64,000 bases of DNA from positions 62,001 through 126,000 of the forward strand of contig NZ_JMLS01000002.1 of the NCBI RefSeq assembly GCF_000686845.1, given 5' to 3'. The position numbers and the translations under genes are program-made. Positions within the stretch are counted from its first letter, which is position 1. The number at the start of each line of letters is the position of its first letter. Source of the stretch: Paenibacillus sp. UNC451MF. Lineage in GTDB: Bacteria > Bacillota > Bacilli > Paenibacillales > NBRC-103111. The notes beneath the pieces are model-generated. The model was not told the origin of the DNA. It did no database searches and saw only the letters and a program-made list of their open reading frames with translations. This document shows positions 17,145-24,962 of this stretch, piece after piece.

Positions 17145-18452
17145 ATGCAAAAGACCAAATCACGGAAGTTATTGAACATTACATTTGAAAGTGATATCGA
17201 CACGGATACGGCTGAACAAACCGAGAGTAAATCAGCCGATAAGAAGGCGGGCGGAGCCAAGGGAAGCATTTGGGAGTTCATCGCTATCGCTTCCGTTCCG
17301 CTTGTCCTTGTTCTAGGTAATTCGATGCTCGTTCCAATATTGCCACAAATGCAGGAGCAGCTTGGAATCAGCAAATTTCAGAGCAGTCTGGTTATTACTC
17401 TTTTCTCCGTAACTGCAGGGATCATCATTCCGATCTCAGGCTATTTATCCGATCGCTTTTCACGCAAAGGCATTATGATTCCTTCCTTAATAATATACGG
17501 AGCTGCTGGAGTGCTCGCAGGCTTTGGCGCGGTATGGAAATCGTATACGATTGTGATCGTCGCAAGAGCGATTCAAGGCTTAGGAGCAGCAGGCACAGCG
17601 TCTATTGCAATGGCTTTGGCCGGGGATCTTTACAAAGGCGCAACGGAGAGTAAGGTGCTAGGACTAACAGAGGCATCGAACGGAACAGGAAAGGTAGTCA
17701 GCCCTATAATAGGCTCTTTATTAGCGTTAATTGTTTGGTATGCAGCATTTTTTGCATTTCCTGTCTTTTGTTTGTTATCGCTGCTGGCCGTAATATTCTT
17801 TTTGAAAGAGCCGAAGAAAGAACAGCCGGCTCCTAAGTTAAAGCCATATTTGCATAAAATCGGAGCTATCCTTAAAGAAAAAGGACGCTGGCTCATCACC
17901 GCTTTTTTCTCAGGTTCATTGGCTCTGTTCATTTTATTCGGCGTTTTATTCTACTTGTCGGATATATTGGAGGATGAACCCTATAACGTTAAAGGGGTAA
18001 TGAAGGGGCTTATCTTGGCCATTCCTCTCTTAGGTATGGTTATCACCTCCTACACAACTGGAGCCAATATTAAGAAAAACGGCACATTGATGAGATGGTT
18101 AATGAATATCGGAATGGCCTTAATGACACTCTCCTTAGGAGCTTGTATCTTTTTTCTTGGTAAAAGCATCTATTTCTTGATCGGATTACTAACCATAAGC
18201 AGTATTGGGACCGGCCTTCTGCTCCCCTGCCTGAATACGATGATTACCGGCTCCGTGCAGAAACAGGAGCGAGGTATGATTACTTCCATATATAACAGCT
18301 TACGGTTTCTAGGAGTAGCCTTCGGACCGCCGCTGTTCAGCTGGATGATGGATATGTCGCATCAAATTGTGTTCATTACCGTAACGACTCTGTCACTCAT
18401 TACTTTGGGATTGGTGTTCTTCCTTATTAAACCACAGGGCAATATTGGTTGA
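17145..18452 (+). CDS. MFS drug-type efflux transporter
   Basis: A 435-residue permease. A hydrophilic N-terminal tail of about 45 residues precedes roughly 12 membrane segments. MFS motif A (GYLSDRFSRKGIM) lies between segments 2 and 3, and a motif C-like run near segment 5 (NGTGKVVSPIIGSLLA) points to an antiporter of the DHA1/DHA2 type. RBS AGAGGAG upstream of ATG 17145. Substrate unknown. The start is reasonable but the long charged N-terminus leaves some doubt. Confidence 0.85.
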   Translation: MQKTKSRKLLNITFESDIDTDTAEQTESKSADKKAGGAKGSIWEFIAIASVPLVLVLGNSMLVPILPQMQEQLGISKFQSSLVITLFSVTAGIIIPISGYLSDRFSRKGIMIPSLIIYGAAGVLAGFGAVWKSYTIVIVARAIQGLGAAGTASIAMALAGDLYKGATESKVLGLTEASNGTGKVVSPIIGSLLALIVWYAAFFAFPVFCLLSLLAVIFFLKEPKKEQPAPKLKPYLHKIGAILKEKGRWLITAFFSGSLALFILFGVLFYLSDILEDEPYNVKGVMKGLILAIPLLGMVITSYTTGANIKKNGTLMRWLMNIGMALMTLSLGACIFFLGKSIYFLIGLLTISSIGTGLLLPCLNTMITGSVQKQERGMITSIYNSLRFLGVAFGPPLFSWMMDMSHQIVFITVTTLSLITLGLVFFLIKPQGNIG

Positions 18453-18511
18453 TACTTAATTAAAAAGCAAGCTATAATGACATCAACCTAAAGATAAAGG
18501 AAGATGTCATT

Positions 18512-18955
18512 TTGGCTTTTTCTGTTACAATTCCCCATACAGTAAAGCATGAAATATTAAAATACTGTAGGGAACAATACCCGTTAGAGGCATGCGGCTT
18601 CTTATTGGGCTCTGTGACTGATGAATTAGTAAAAGCAAAGTTCTTTGTACCAATACCCAATGCCGCTCACGATCCTTTGCATTCTTTTTCCATGGACCCG
18701 GCCTCCATGCTTCCATATATATATCCTATGAACGATGATGTTGGTACGATAATCGGGATCTTGCATTCCCATCCATGCACACCCGCAATTCCCTCCTTTG
18801 AAGATTTGCAGACAGCATGGCTCCATATTCCAACCCATTGGATCGTATCTCTTCTTAAAACGAATACCCCAGACGTACAAGTTTACAATTATGATAAATA
18901 CGGGGAATCCTGCGTACCATTTCACTCGATCCCCTGGTCGGTTGATTCAGATTAA
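18512..18955 (+). CDS. JAMM/MPN (M67 family) metallopeptidase
   Basis: A 147-residue stand-alone JAB1/MPN domain. The zinc motif is complete: Glu26 in LEACGFLLG, then H85-S-H87-P with S95 and D98 (HSHPCTPAIPSFED). Bacterial members cleave C-terminal extensions from ubiquitin-like sulfur carriers or act on cysteine-conjugated intermediates; no carrier is adjacent, so the substrate is open. The start is TTG at 18512 behind AAGGAAG. It follows the MFS gene by 59 bp and may be co-transcribed. Confidence 0.88.
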   Translation: MAFSVTIPHTVKHEILKYCREQYPLEACGFLLGSVTDELVKAKFFVPIPNAAHDPLHSFSMDPASMLPYIYPMNDDVGTIIGILHSHPCTPAIPSFEDLQTAWLHIPTHWIVSLLKTNTPDVQVYNYDKYGESCVPFHSIPWSVDSD

Positions 18956-18989
18956 AAAACCTTCGGCACCAAGCTGCGCCGAAGGTTTT
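18956..18989. terminator. Shared terminator, JAMM gene / exonuclease gene
   Basis: AAAACCTTCGGC / GCCGAAGGTTTT, a perfect 12-bp stem with a 10-nt loop. It begins at the base after the JAMM stop codon and overlaps the exonuclease stop codon on the other strand. Confidence 0.85.
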
Positions 18990-19725
18990 AATGATGATGA
19001 CTAAGCTGTGAATACAAGTCGCCGAGATTATGAATACCTTTTAAACGGATTTCTTCCATAATCATCGCCCAAAGACGCGCTGTCATCTTTGCATCTTCCA
19101 GAGCATGGTGACGTTCGGTCACTTCAATTCCATACATATCCAGCAATGTATCCAGGTCGTGCTGTTTCAGCTTAGGATAAAGCCATTTGGCAAGCAGCAT
19201 CGTATCCAGCATTCGGTGAGATAAATTAACCTTAGATGTTTTCCATAAAGCCGCATTCAAGAAATGCTTATCATGCCCCGTTCCATGGGCAACCAGCAGC
19301 TTCTGCTGAACAAACTCCAAAAAGGCGCGAAGCCCCCCGATTAAATCCTGCGCTTTTCCTGCCATTTCATTTGAAATCCCAGTTAAATCAACGACTTCTT
19401 CAGGAATAGACCGCTTCGGATTAACGATGCTATAAAAGGTCTGATCCTCCAAAATGGAGGTTCCATTGACAGCTACTGCACCAAAGGAGATAATCTCATC
19501 CCCGTTATACGGCGAAAAACCGGTTGTTTCCAAGTCGAAAACAACCAGCTCCACCGAATCCAAAGGGATATCATATAAAGAATTTTTCCGTTGCTCCTTC
19601 ATGATGGATCGAATGAAAGCCATCTGCTGGGCACTCTGCACATCAAACATGGATGTAATCGCAGGTGTTATTCCACCCATTTTATATAGATGCCACATTC
19701 TCCCCGCAGGTCTCATGTCTTTCAT
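18988..19725 (-). CDS. DnaQ-like 3'-5' exonuclease
   Basis: A 245-residue DEDDh nuclease similar to the epsilon/PolC proofreading domain. Catalytic residues are D64 and E66 (FDLETTG), D152 (HGTGHDKHF), H207 and D211 (HHALEDA). An N-terminal stretch of about 55 residues precedes the domain. ATG at 19725 follows GAGGTGAT. It lies 94 bp downstream of the DUF294 nucleotidyltransferase gene; the same pair occurs in proteobacterial acetate-transport clusters, so a shared pathway rather than replication proofreading is likely. It ends in three His codons. Confidence 0.88.
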   Translation of the reverse strand: MKDMRPAGRMWHLYKMGGITPAITSMFDVQSAQQMAFIRSIMKEQRKNSLYDIPLDSVELVVFDLETTGFSPYNGDEIISFGAVAVNGTSILEDQTFYSIVNPKRSIPEEVVDLTGISNEMAGKAQDLIGGLRAFLEFVQQKLLVAHGTGHDKHFLNAALWKTSKVNLSHRMLDTMLLAKWLYPKLKQHDLDTLLDMYGIEVTERHHALEDAKMTARLWAMIMEEIRLKGIHNLGDLYSQLSHHH

Positions 19726-19750
19726 GTTTATATCACCTCAGAGTTTTCGT

Positions 19751-19816
19751 AAGAAAACTAGCTTCGTAAGCGTTTGCTTAAAGTTTTCTTGTTAAAGAAA
19801 ACTAGCTTCATAAGCG
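19751..19816. repeat. Pair of 22-bp direct repeats with internal hairpin
   Basis: AAGAAAACTAGCTTCGTAAGCG (19751-19772) recurs with one change at 19795-19816, separated by 22 bp. The spacer carries AGTTTTCTT, complementary to AAGAAAACT, so a hairpin can form. Lies between the exonuclease and DUF294 genes; two copies only. Confidence 0.6.
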
Positions 19817-19818
19817 CT

Positions 19819-20898
19819 CTAACCTTGCTCTATCTCTTTATGCACGCTTTTCTTCACATACTTTTGAAGATCATTGCCGATTCTTAAGCAAAGCTTCAAT
19901 TCACTCGTCCGTTCTTTCGTAAGTCGATCAGCCGGCAGCTTTCCTCTCGTTGAATAACGCCCTTCTTCTATTTGATAAGGGGTTAAAGAGCGTAATTTCA
20001 ATGCGATGGACAAGGCTTCCAACCAATCATGAGCAATTTCTTCCTCTACAATCCCAGCTTCAAGTAAAGCTGCAATTCGTCCTTCCGTCGAAGTCGCCCG
20101 AACACCCGCTTCGATCCCGAGAAGGCGTACTCCATTTACGATAGGTATATAAGCGCCGTATTTAATATCCACTCCCCCGGCATCTTCCCCATATCTCTCT
20201 TTAATTAATTGTCCAAACACTCCAAGCGATATCTTATGATGCAGCGTATTGTGGAGCAAGTGTTCCAGAATGATGGGCTGTTTGTCAACATAGGAGGTTA
20301 ATTCCTGCATCAAACGGGTCACCAACCCCGAATTACCGTAAACTGCACGCATATCCGCTAAGATCAACAAGTATCTCATATGCTCCCAATTCGGTACTTG
20401 AAGCCATTCATAAAGCATTGAACGATACTCGCTCCAGGACTTACGCCATCTATCATTCGTGCATATGACTCCACCTGAGCATAGAGGGTAACCAAGCTCC
20501 TGCAGCATGCTGCTAATCCGTTCCGATAATAATGTAAAATAAGTTGCCGCACGATCTGCTAACTCTTGGTTCGCTGAATCCTCATATATTAAACCATTAT
20601 CTTGATCACTCCAAAGCGTCTGCTCCCCCCGTCCGCCACTTCCAAAAAGGCATAGTGCATAAGGGACCGGTGCTGCTCCTTCATCCTCCTGCTCTAACGA
20701 TTCCTCCGCCATTCGAGCAACCCTTGAAATCATCAGGTCGTGAACTTGATTCAACTCACGATTCCAATCCAAGGAATGGGAAAGAAGGAGACGCTTCTCG
20801 AACTCCTCATGCAATTGATCCCGCAATGGTCGAAGCTGTTGGATACAGCCTGCCGATTGAATAAGCGATCGAATCATTTCCATTGAGTGCAGTCCCAT
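19819..20898 (-). CDS. DUF294 putative nucleotidyltransferase
   Basis: A 359-residue cytosolic protein. A helical N-terminus (1-60) leads into a nucleotidyltransferase core like that of GlnD: FGSGGRGEQTLWSDQD, with metal ligands D98 and D100, and a C-terminal DUF294_C helical domain (about 220-345). CBS domains, usual in the proteobacterial relatives, are absent. ATG at 20898 follows GGAG. It starts 44 bp after amt and precedes the exonuclease gene, all on one strand, so an amt-DUF294-exonuclease transcript is plausible. The modified target is unknown; PII uridylylation is only one possibility. Confidence 0.85.
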   Translation of the reverse strand: MGLHSMEMIRSLIQSAGCIQQLRPLRDQLHEEFEKRLLLSHSLDWNRELNQVHDLMISRVARMAEESLEQEDEGAAPVPYALCLFGSGGRGEQTLWSDQDNGLIYEDSANQELADRAATYFTLLSERISSMLQELGYPLCSGGVICTNDRWRKSWSEYRSMLYEWLQVPNWEHMRYLLILADMRAVYGNSGLVTRLMQELTSYVDKQPIILEHLLHNTLHHKISLGVFGQLIKERYGEDAGGVDIKYGAYIPIVNGVRLLGIEAGVRATSTEGRIAALLEAGIVEEEIAHDWLEALSIALKLRSLTPYQIEEGRYSTRGKLPADRLTKERTSELKLCLRIGNDLQKYVKKSVHKEIEQG

Positions 20899-20942
20899 GT
20901 AGCATCTCCTTCAGCAATTTCAGTGTAATGTCTGTTGGTTGG

Positions 20943-22337
20943 CTAGACCGTTTGAGCGCTGCCTGATCCTTGAGCCGATTTCTTCATTTGCTCAGGATAG
21001 CCATAGGTGCCGTGCTCGGAAAGGTCAAGACCGATAATTTCTTCTTCTTCGGTAACTCTCAAGCCTACAGTTACCTTAATAATGCCAAGGATAATGAAGG
21101 ACACTACCAGAACGAAGACGAATGCCCCGAATACTCCCAACGCTTGCACCCCTAATTGCTCCAAACCGCCGCCATACAAAAGTCCTGCTTTACCGACGGC
21201 TACTTTCTCAGCCAATTCTGGTGTTGCGAAAATCCCTGTGGACAAAGTGCCCCAAATACCAGCGATACCATGTACGGAGAAAGCGTAGATCGGATCGTCG
21301 ATACCTGCTTTTTCAAACCATTGAGCCGTGAAGAAGGTGATGATCCCTGCCAGAGCACCGATAATGATCGCATCTCTTGGAGTTACGAATGCGCAAGCTG
21401 CCGTAATAGCAACCAAAGCCGCAAGAACACCGTTCAACATGCTTGGAATGTCCGCTTTTCCGAAGTACATCCACGATACCACTAATGCTGCTACAGCACC
21501 AGCCGCTGCTGCGAGGTTCGTTGTCAGAGCCACATAGCCGAAGAACCCGTCGCCTGTTGCGCTTAATGTGGAGCCAGCGTTAAAGCCGAACCAGCCGATC
21601 CACAGAATGATAACACCTAACACAGATAATACTTGGTTGTGACCTGGAATCAAGTTTGGTGTCTTATCTTTATTGAACTTCCCGATCCGCGGCTTAAGAA
21701 GTATAGTAGCAACGAGTGCAGCTGTCGCACCTTGCAAGTGAACGACCGTTGAGCCCGCAAAATCTTGCATCCCCAATTGACCTAACCAGCCACCGCCCCA
21801 TACCCAGTGGGCTACAACGGGATAAATCAGCACGGTGAACAAAATTCCAAATATAAAGTAAACAGGAAGCTTACCCCGTTCTGCGAAACCGCCCCAAGCA
21901 ATTGCAAGTGATACTCCACAAAATGCTAATTGGAACAAGAACAAAATTCCGATTGGAATCGGTGATTCAGCAAAGAGTCTAATCGATGCAGTCGCTTGCT
22001 CTTGGGTTCCATCCAAGAAGAAACCGCCAGTTCCTATAAAGCTGTTGCCGTCACCAAAAGCGAAACCGAAGCCGATAGCCCAGAAGGCAATGGCGCAGAT
22101 ACCAAAAGTAAGAATAGTTTTACCAGCTACATGACCCGCATTTTTCATTCGAGTGGACCCAGCTTCCAGAAGTGCGAAACCCGCTTGCATAAAAATAACC
22201 AAAATTGCTGCGAGCATAACCCATACGGAGTCTATTGCGTTGGCTAGCTGTGCCGGTGTTTTATCATCTGCAGCAAAAGCCATTGTCGGTACCAGCATGG
22301 ATAGGACACCTGTTGATAAAAGCAACTTCTTAAACAT
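20943..22337 (-). CDS. amt: Ammonium transporter
   Basis: A 464-residue Amt/MEP channel for ammonium uptake. A probable signal peptide (residues 1-21, ending MAFAAD) is followed by 11 predicted membrane helices, with FALLEAGSTRMKN, the pore region DFAGSTVVHLQGATAALV (first pore His) and SVHGIAGIWGTL (second pore His). The C-terminal tail EEEIIGLDLSEHGTYGYPE matches the regulatory tail. ATG at 22337 has AGAGGAAG upstream. No PII gene (glnK/glnB) follows; DUF294 does. A good promoter and a GlnR/TnrA-like box lie upstream. Confidence 0.95.
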   Translation of the reverse strand: MFKKLLLSTGVLSMLVPTMAFAADDKTPAQLANAIDSVWVMLAAILVIFMQAGFALLEAGSTRMKNAGHVAGKTILTFGICAIAFWAIGFGFAFGDGNSFIGTGGFFLDGTQEQATASIRLFAESPIPIGILFLFQLAFCGVSLAIAWGGFAERGKLPVYFIFGILFTVLIYPVVAHWVWGGGWLGQLGMQDFAGSTVVHLQGATAALVATILLKPRIGKFNKDKTPNLIPGHNQVLSVLGVIILWIGWFGFNAGSTLSATGDGFFGYVALTTNLAAAAGAVAALVVSWMYFGKADIPSMLNGVLAALVAITAACAFVTPRDAIIIGALAGIITFFTAQWFEKAGIDDPIYAFSVHGIAGIWGTLSTGIFATPELAEKVAVGKAGLLYGGGLEQLGVQALGVFGAFVFVLVVSFIILGIIKVTVGLRVTEEEEIIGLDLSEHGTYGYPEQMKKSAQGSGSAQTV

Positions 22338-22396
22338 GGTTGACCACTTCCTCTTCAATGTTAATTTATATAACATATATTGAAAATCTTAATGTC

Positions 22397-22425
22397 ATTA
22401 TATACAGCATTTCTCAATTTGACAA
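22397..22425 (-). promoter_or_regulatory. Sigma-A promoter of amt
   Basis: Minus strand TTGTCA (22425-22420), a 17-bp spacer, then TATAAT (22402-22397). It predicts a 5' leader of about 50 nt before amt. Confidence 0.75.
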
Positions 22426-22527
22426 TAGGATTTTAATGAAAATACAGTAAAAAACGAAAAATAACCTTACATAAATTATGCATAATTCGGTTTTTAAGCA
22501 TATATACTAGTGAATTTCATGTTTTAA

Positions 22528-22544
22528 TGTCATATTAAGTGACA
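22528..22544. promoter_or_regulatory. Candidate GlnR/TnrA box
   Basis: TGTCATATTAAGTGACA fits the Bacillus GlnR/TnrA consensus TGTNA-N7-TNACA at every fixed position. It lies about 103 bp upstream of the amt -35 and about 125 bp upstream of the merR promoter. A near-match with one extra spacer base is at 22595-22612. The rest of the 435-bp amt/merR gap is A/T rich with no other feature seen. Confidence 0.6.
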
Positions 22545-22668
22545 AATAGGTACAAACCTCTTACAATTACATACCTGGCCTATATCTTAATTGATGTAAG
22601 CTTTTGATAACATCATTTATTGTGTCGGATTCATCCCTTCATCTAAAGAAACAAAAAAAGCATAACGT

Positions 22669-22698
22669 TTGACTGTATGGTTTGGTTTCAGTTATCAT
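22669..22698 (+). promoter_or_regulatory. Sigma-A promoter of the MerR-type gene
   Basis: TTGACT (22669-22674), an 18-bp spacer and TATCAT (22693-22698), about 75 bp upstream of the start codon. Confidence 0.6.
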
Positions 22699-22764
22699 GA
22701 ATACTAAAGAGCTTCCGATGTACATACATACTAATTAATAATAATAATTGGAGGAGGGGATACC

Positions 22765-22776
22765 ATGGGGATATGA
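22765..22776 (+). other. Three-codon leader reading frame overlapping the merR start
   Basis: ATG GGG ATA TGA. The strong AGGAGG (22752-22757) is 7 nt from this ATG but 15 nt from the merR ATG at 22773, and the two frames overlap as ATGA. Termination followed by re-initiation could control regulator output. Confidence 0.4.
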
Positions 22777-23204
22777 AGCTGTATAAAATAGGTGAGTTAG
22801 CCCGCATAACCAACGTCAGCCCTAGAACTATCGACTATTATACGAAGATGGGACTCATTGAACCTGAAAAACGTTCAGACACAAATTATCGTTTGTACAG
22901 CGATGAAACCTTAACGCGGCTCAAACGTATTGAAAATATGAAAAGGGAAAAGTATACCTTAGAGGAAATCAAGGCGAGCTTAAAGTTGTGGACAAAGGTA
23001 AGTCATGATGAGATCGTTACAGATAAATTGACTAATATCCAGCTTCATCTGCAGCAACTGCAGAAGGAAGTGCAAGAGATCAGTCCGATTCTTGACAAGC
23101 TCAAACCGTCCCAACTGAAAAACTTCAACAAAATGCTTACACCGCACACAGCTGCGTGTATTGAAGCCTTGCTGCTGCTACTCGGTAAAAGCCCCTTTTC
23201 CTAA
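22773..23204 (+). CDS. MerR family transcriptional regulator
   Basis: A 143-residue DNA-binding protein. The N-terminal winged helix-turn-helix KIGELARITNVSPRTIDYYTKMGLI and the NYRLYSDET wing are textbook MerR; a dimerisation coiled coil follows (about 75-115). The C-terminus has a single Cys in PHTAACIEALLLLLG. It is not GlnR, whose N-terminus differs. It precedes yugP by 21 bp and is probably co-transcribed. Ligand and targets are unknown. See the odd start region just upstream. Confidence 0.88.
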   Translation: MKLYKIGELARITNVSPRTIDYYTKMGLIEPEKRSDTNYRLYSDETLTRLKRIENMKREKYTLEEIKASLKLWTKVSHDEIVTDKLTNIQLHLQQLQKEVQEISPILDKLKPSQLKNFNKMLTPHTAACIEALLLLLGKSPFS

Positions 23205-23225
23205 TATATAAGGAGGTCTGCTGCC

Positions 23226-23912
23226 ATGTTTTTTCACCCGATGGATTTTGTGATCATCATTGCTTTTCTGCTTTCTCTTTGGGCTCAATTCCGAGTCAAA
23301 AGCACGTTTAACAAATGGGCGGAAGTACCGACTTATTCCGGAATGACGGGGTATGAAGCAGCCCGCCGCATGTTGGATGCCAACGGTTTGTACGATATTC
23401 CTATCGAGCCGGTACAAGGACGTCTTAGCGACCATTACGACCCGATTCACCGAGTCGTGCGTTTGTCCGAGCCCGTGTATTACGAAAACTCGATTGCTGC
23501 CGTTTCTGTTGCTTGCCACGAAGTCGGCCACGCCATTCAACATAAGGTGTCTTATCCGATGCTTACTCTTCGGCACAAGATGTTCCCTGCCGTGAACTTT
23601 GCCTCTGGTGTAGCGCCATTGTTAATCATAGCTGGTCTAATCTTTCAACAATTCAGCTTCCTGCTCGGACTTGGTATTGTCTTCTTCTCCGCAGCCGTAG
23701 CTTTCCAACTAGTAACGCTGCCTGTAGAGTTCAACGCCAGTAACCGTGCCAGAGACCTGATGGTTGCAGAAGGCTTCATTACGAACGACGAAGAACGCGG
23801 AGTAGCTAAGGTTCTGAATGCTGCGGCATTAACTTATGTAGCTGCCGCATTGATCTCGCTCCTTGAGCTTGTGAAGTACATTATGATATTCACTAACCGC
23901 AACGACGACTAA
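23226..23912 (+). CDS. yugP: Zinc-dependent membrane protease, YugP family
   Basis: A 228-residue integral membrane metallopeptidase. N-terminal membrane segment (6-20), a soluble region (GMTGYEAARRML), zinc site H98-E-V-G-H102 in ACHEVGHAIQH, two membrane helices at about 125-165, then a third zinc-ligand region (PVEFNASNRA) and a C-terminal helix. Substrates of the family are unknown; envelope quality control is a guess. RBS AAGGAGG. It ends at a clear terminator. Confidence 0.9.
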   Translation: MFFHPMDFVIIIAFLLSLWAQFRVKSTFNKWAEVPTYSGMTGYEAARRMLDANGLYDIPIEPVQGRLSDHYDPIHRVVRLSEPVYYENSIAAVSVACHEVGHAIQHKVSYPMLTLRHKMFPAVNFASGVAPLLIIAGLIFQQFSFLLGLGIVFFSAAVAFQLVTLPVEFNASNRARDLMVAEGFITNDEERGVAKVLNAAALTYVAAALISLLELVKYIMIFTNRNDD

Positions 23913-23925
23913 TAAATTGCAGCAC

Positions 23926-23954
23926 AAAACGCCGCTCATGAGAGCGGCGTTTTT
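23926..23954. terminator. Bidirectional terminator, yugP / LysR gene
   Basis: AAAACGCCGCTC / GAGCGGCGTTTT with a 4-nt loop, T6 on the plus side and T4 on the minus side. Confidence 0.9.
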
Positions 23955-23966
23955 TATTTGAGTATT

Positions 23967-24860
23967 TTATTTTTTACAATTAAAAAATTCCAATAAAAAT
24001 TGTTGAAACACTTCCGCTACAAGCGGCAGCTTCTCGCCCGATCTATGAATGAGACCGACGCTGCGAGTAACCTGCGGCTCAATAACCCTTACTTTTGCAG
24101 GCTGAAGTTGGCTAATCTCCGTCAGAGCCATTTCCGGCAGCAGACTGACCCCCATACCCGCAGCCACCAGGCCGCGGATAGTATCCGTCTCTTCTCCCTC
24201 GAACCCGATCCTCGGGACAAAGCCCGCCTTCGCACAGGCTTCGAGGACAATATTACGAAGCGAGTATTCCTCGCTGAACATAACGAATGCTTCATCCTTA
24301 AGCTGTTCCAGTCTAATAACGTTGTAATCGGCCAGTACATGGCCTTGAGGAACAATTGCATACATTTCCTCCTGCAGCAGCAGTTCGCCTATTACATGCT
24401 CGTTTCTGCTAGGCAGAGGCGATATGAATGCCAAGTCGATCTCCCCGTTCTTCACATCACGGATAAGACTGTTATAAGTTCCTTGACGCAGCCTGAATTT
24501 CACATTCGGATGGGACTGACGGAAGTTTGCCACAACCGTCGGCAATAAATAAATGCCTAAACTGTGAGGAAACCCGATTCGAATTTCTCCAACCTCCGGG
24601 TCCAAAAATTCGCGCACCTCGATAACCGCTCTTTCCAATTCGGTCAATACTGCTTCCGCACGGCTTAAAAACAATTTGCCAACCGGAGTCAGCTGCAAAT
24701 TGCGTCCCTTTTGAACAAATAAGGATACGCCAAGCTCCTCTTCTAGTTGATGTATTTGCCGGCTTACTGCCGATTGAGCCACATGCAGCTCTTCGGCCGC
24801 CTGGGTAACATGTTGTTTTCGAGCTACCTTCACAAAGTATTGCAGCTGTCTAAGTTCCAC
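23967..24860 (-). CDS. LysR family regulator, GltC-like
   Basis: A 297-residue transcription factor. N-terminal helix-turn-helix (ELRQLQYFVKVARKQHVTQAA, VAQSAVSRQIHQLEEELG), linker, and an effector domain with IRIGFPHSLGIYLLP and GLVAAGMGVSLLPE. The sequence resembles B. subtilis GltC, activator of glutamate synthase, but no gltAB is in the window. I chose the GTG at 24860 because AAGGAG lies 7 nt upstream and LysR proteins start with ELRQL; upstream codons lack homology. It is divergent from tpx, which it may control. Confidence 0.88.
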   Translation of the reverse strand: MELRQLQYFVKVARKQHVTQAAEELHVAQSAVSRQIHQLEEELGVSLFVQKGRNLQLTPVGKLFLSRAEAVLTELERAVIEVREFLDPEVGEIRIGFPHSLGIYLLPTVVANFRQSHPNVKFRLRQGTYNSLIRDVKNGEIDLAFISPLPSRNEHVIGELLLQEEMYAIVPQGHVLADYNVIRLEQLKDEAFVMFSEEYSLRNIVLEACAKAGFVPRIGFEGEETDTIRGLVAAGMGVSLLPEMALTEISQLQPAKVRVIEPQVTRSVGLIHRSGEKLPLVAEVFQQFLLEFFNCKK

Positions 24861-24902
24861 TACGGTTCTCCTTCCGATTGGACAAGTTCCTTTTAAAAAG
24901 TT

Positions 24903-24927
24903 TATAATAATTAATGGTGAAATACCA
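24903..24927. promoter_or_regulatory. tpx/LysR divergent control region
   Basis: TATAAT at 24903-24908 on the plus strand is a -10 candidate for tpx. Just downstream, TGGTGAAATACCA (24915-24927) is a small palindrome with LysR-type T-N11-A spacing, suited to binding by the divergent regulator. Confidence 0.4.
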
Positions 24928-24962
24928 ATCATTCTTAATTGTATTTAAGGAGGCCCATTTAC

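Noticed and set aside
18512-18955. Sulfur-carrier processing locus around the JAMM protease
   Set aside because: No ThiS/MoaD-like carrier, E1-like enzyme or cysteine synthase lies beside it in this window.
19751-19816. CRISPR array
   Set aside because: Only two repeat copies, a spacer that is itself complementary to the repeat, and no cas genes.
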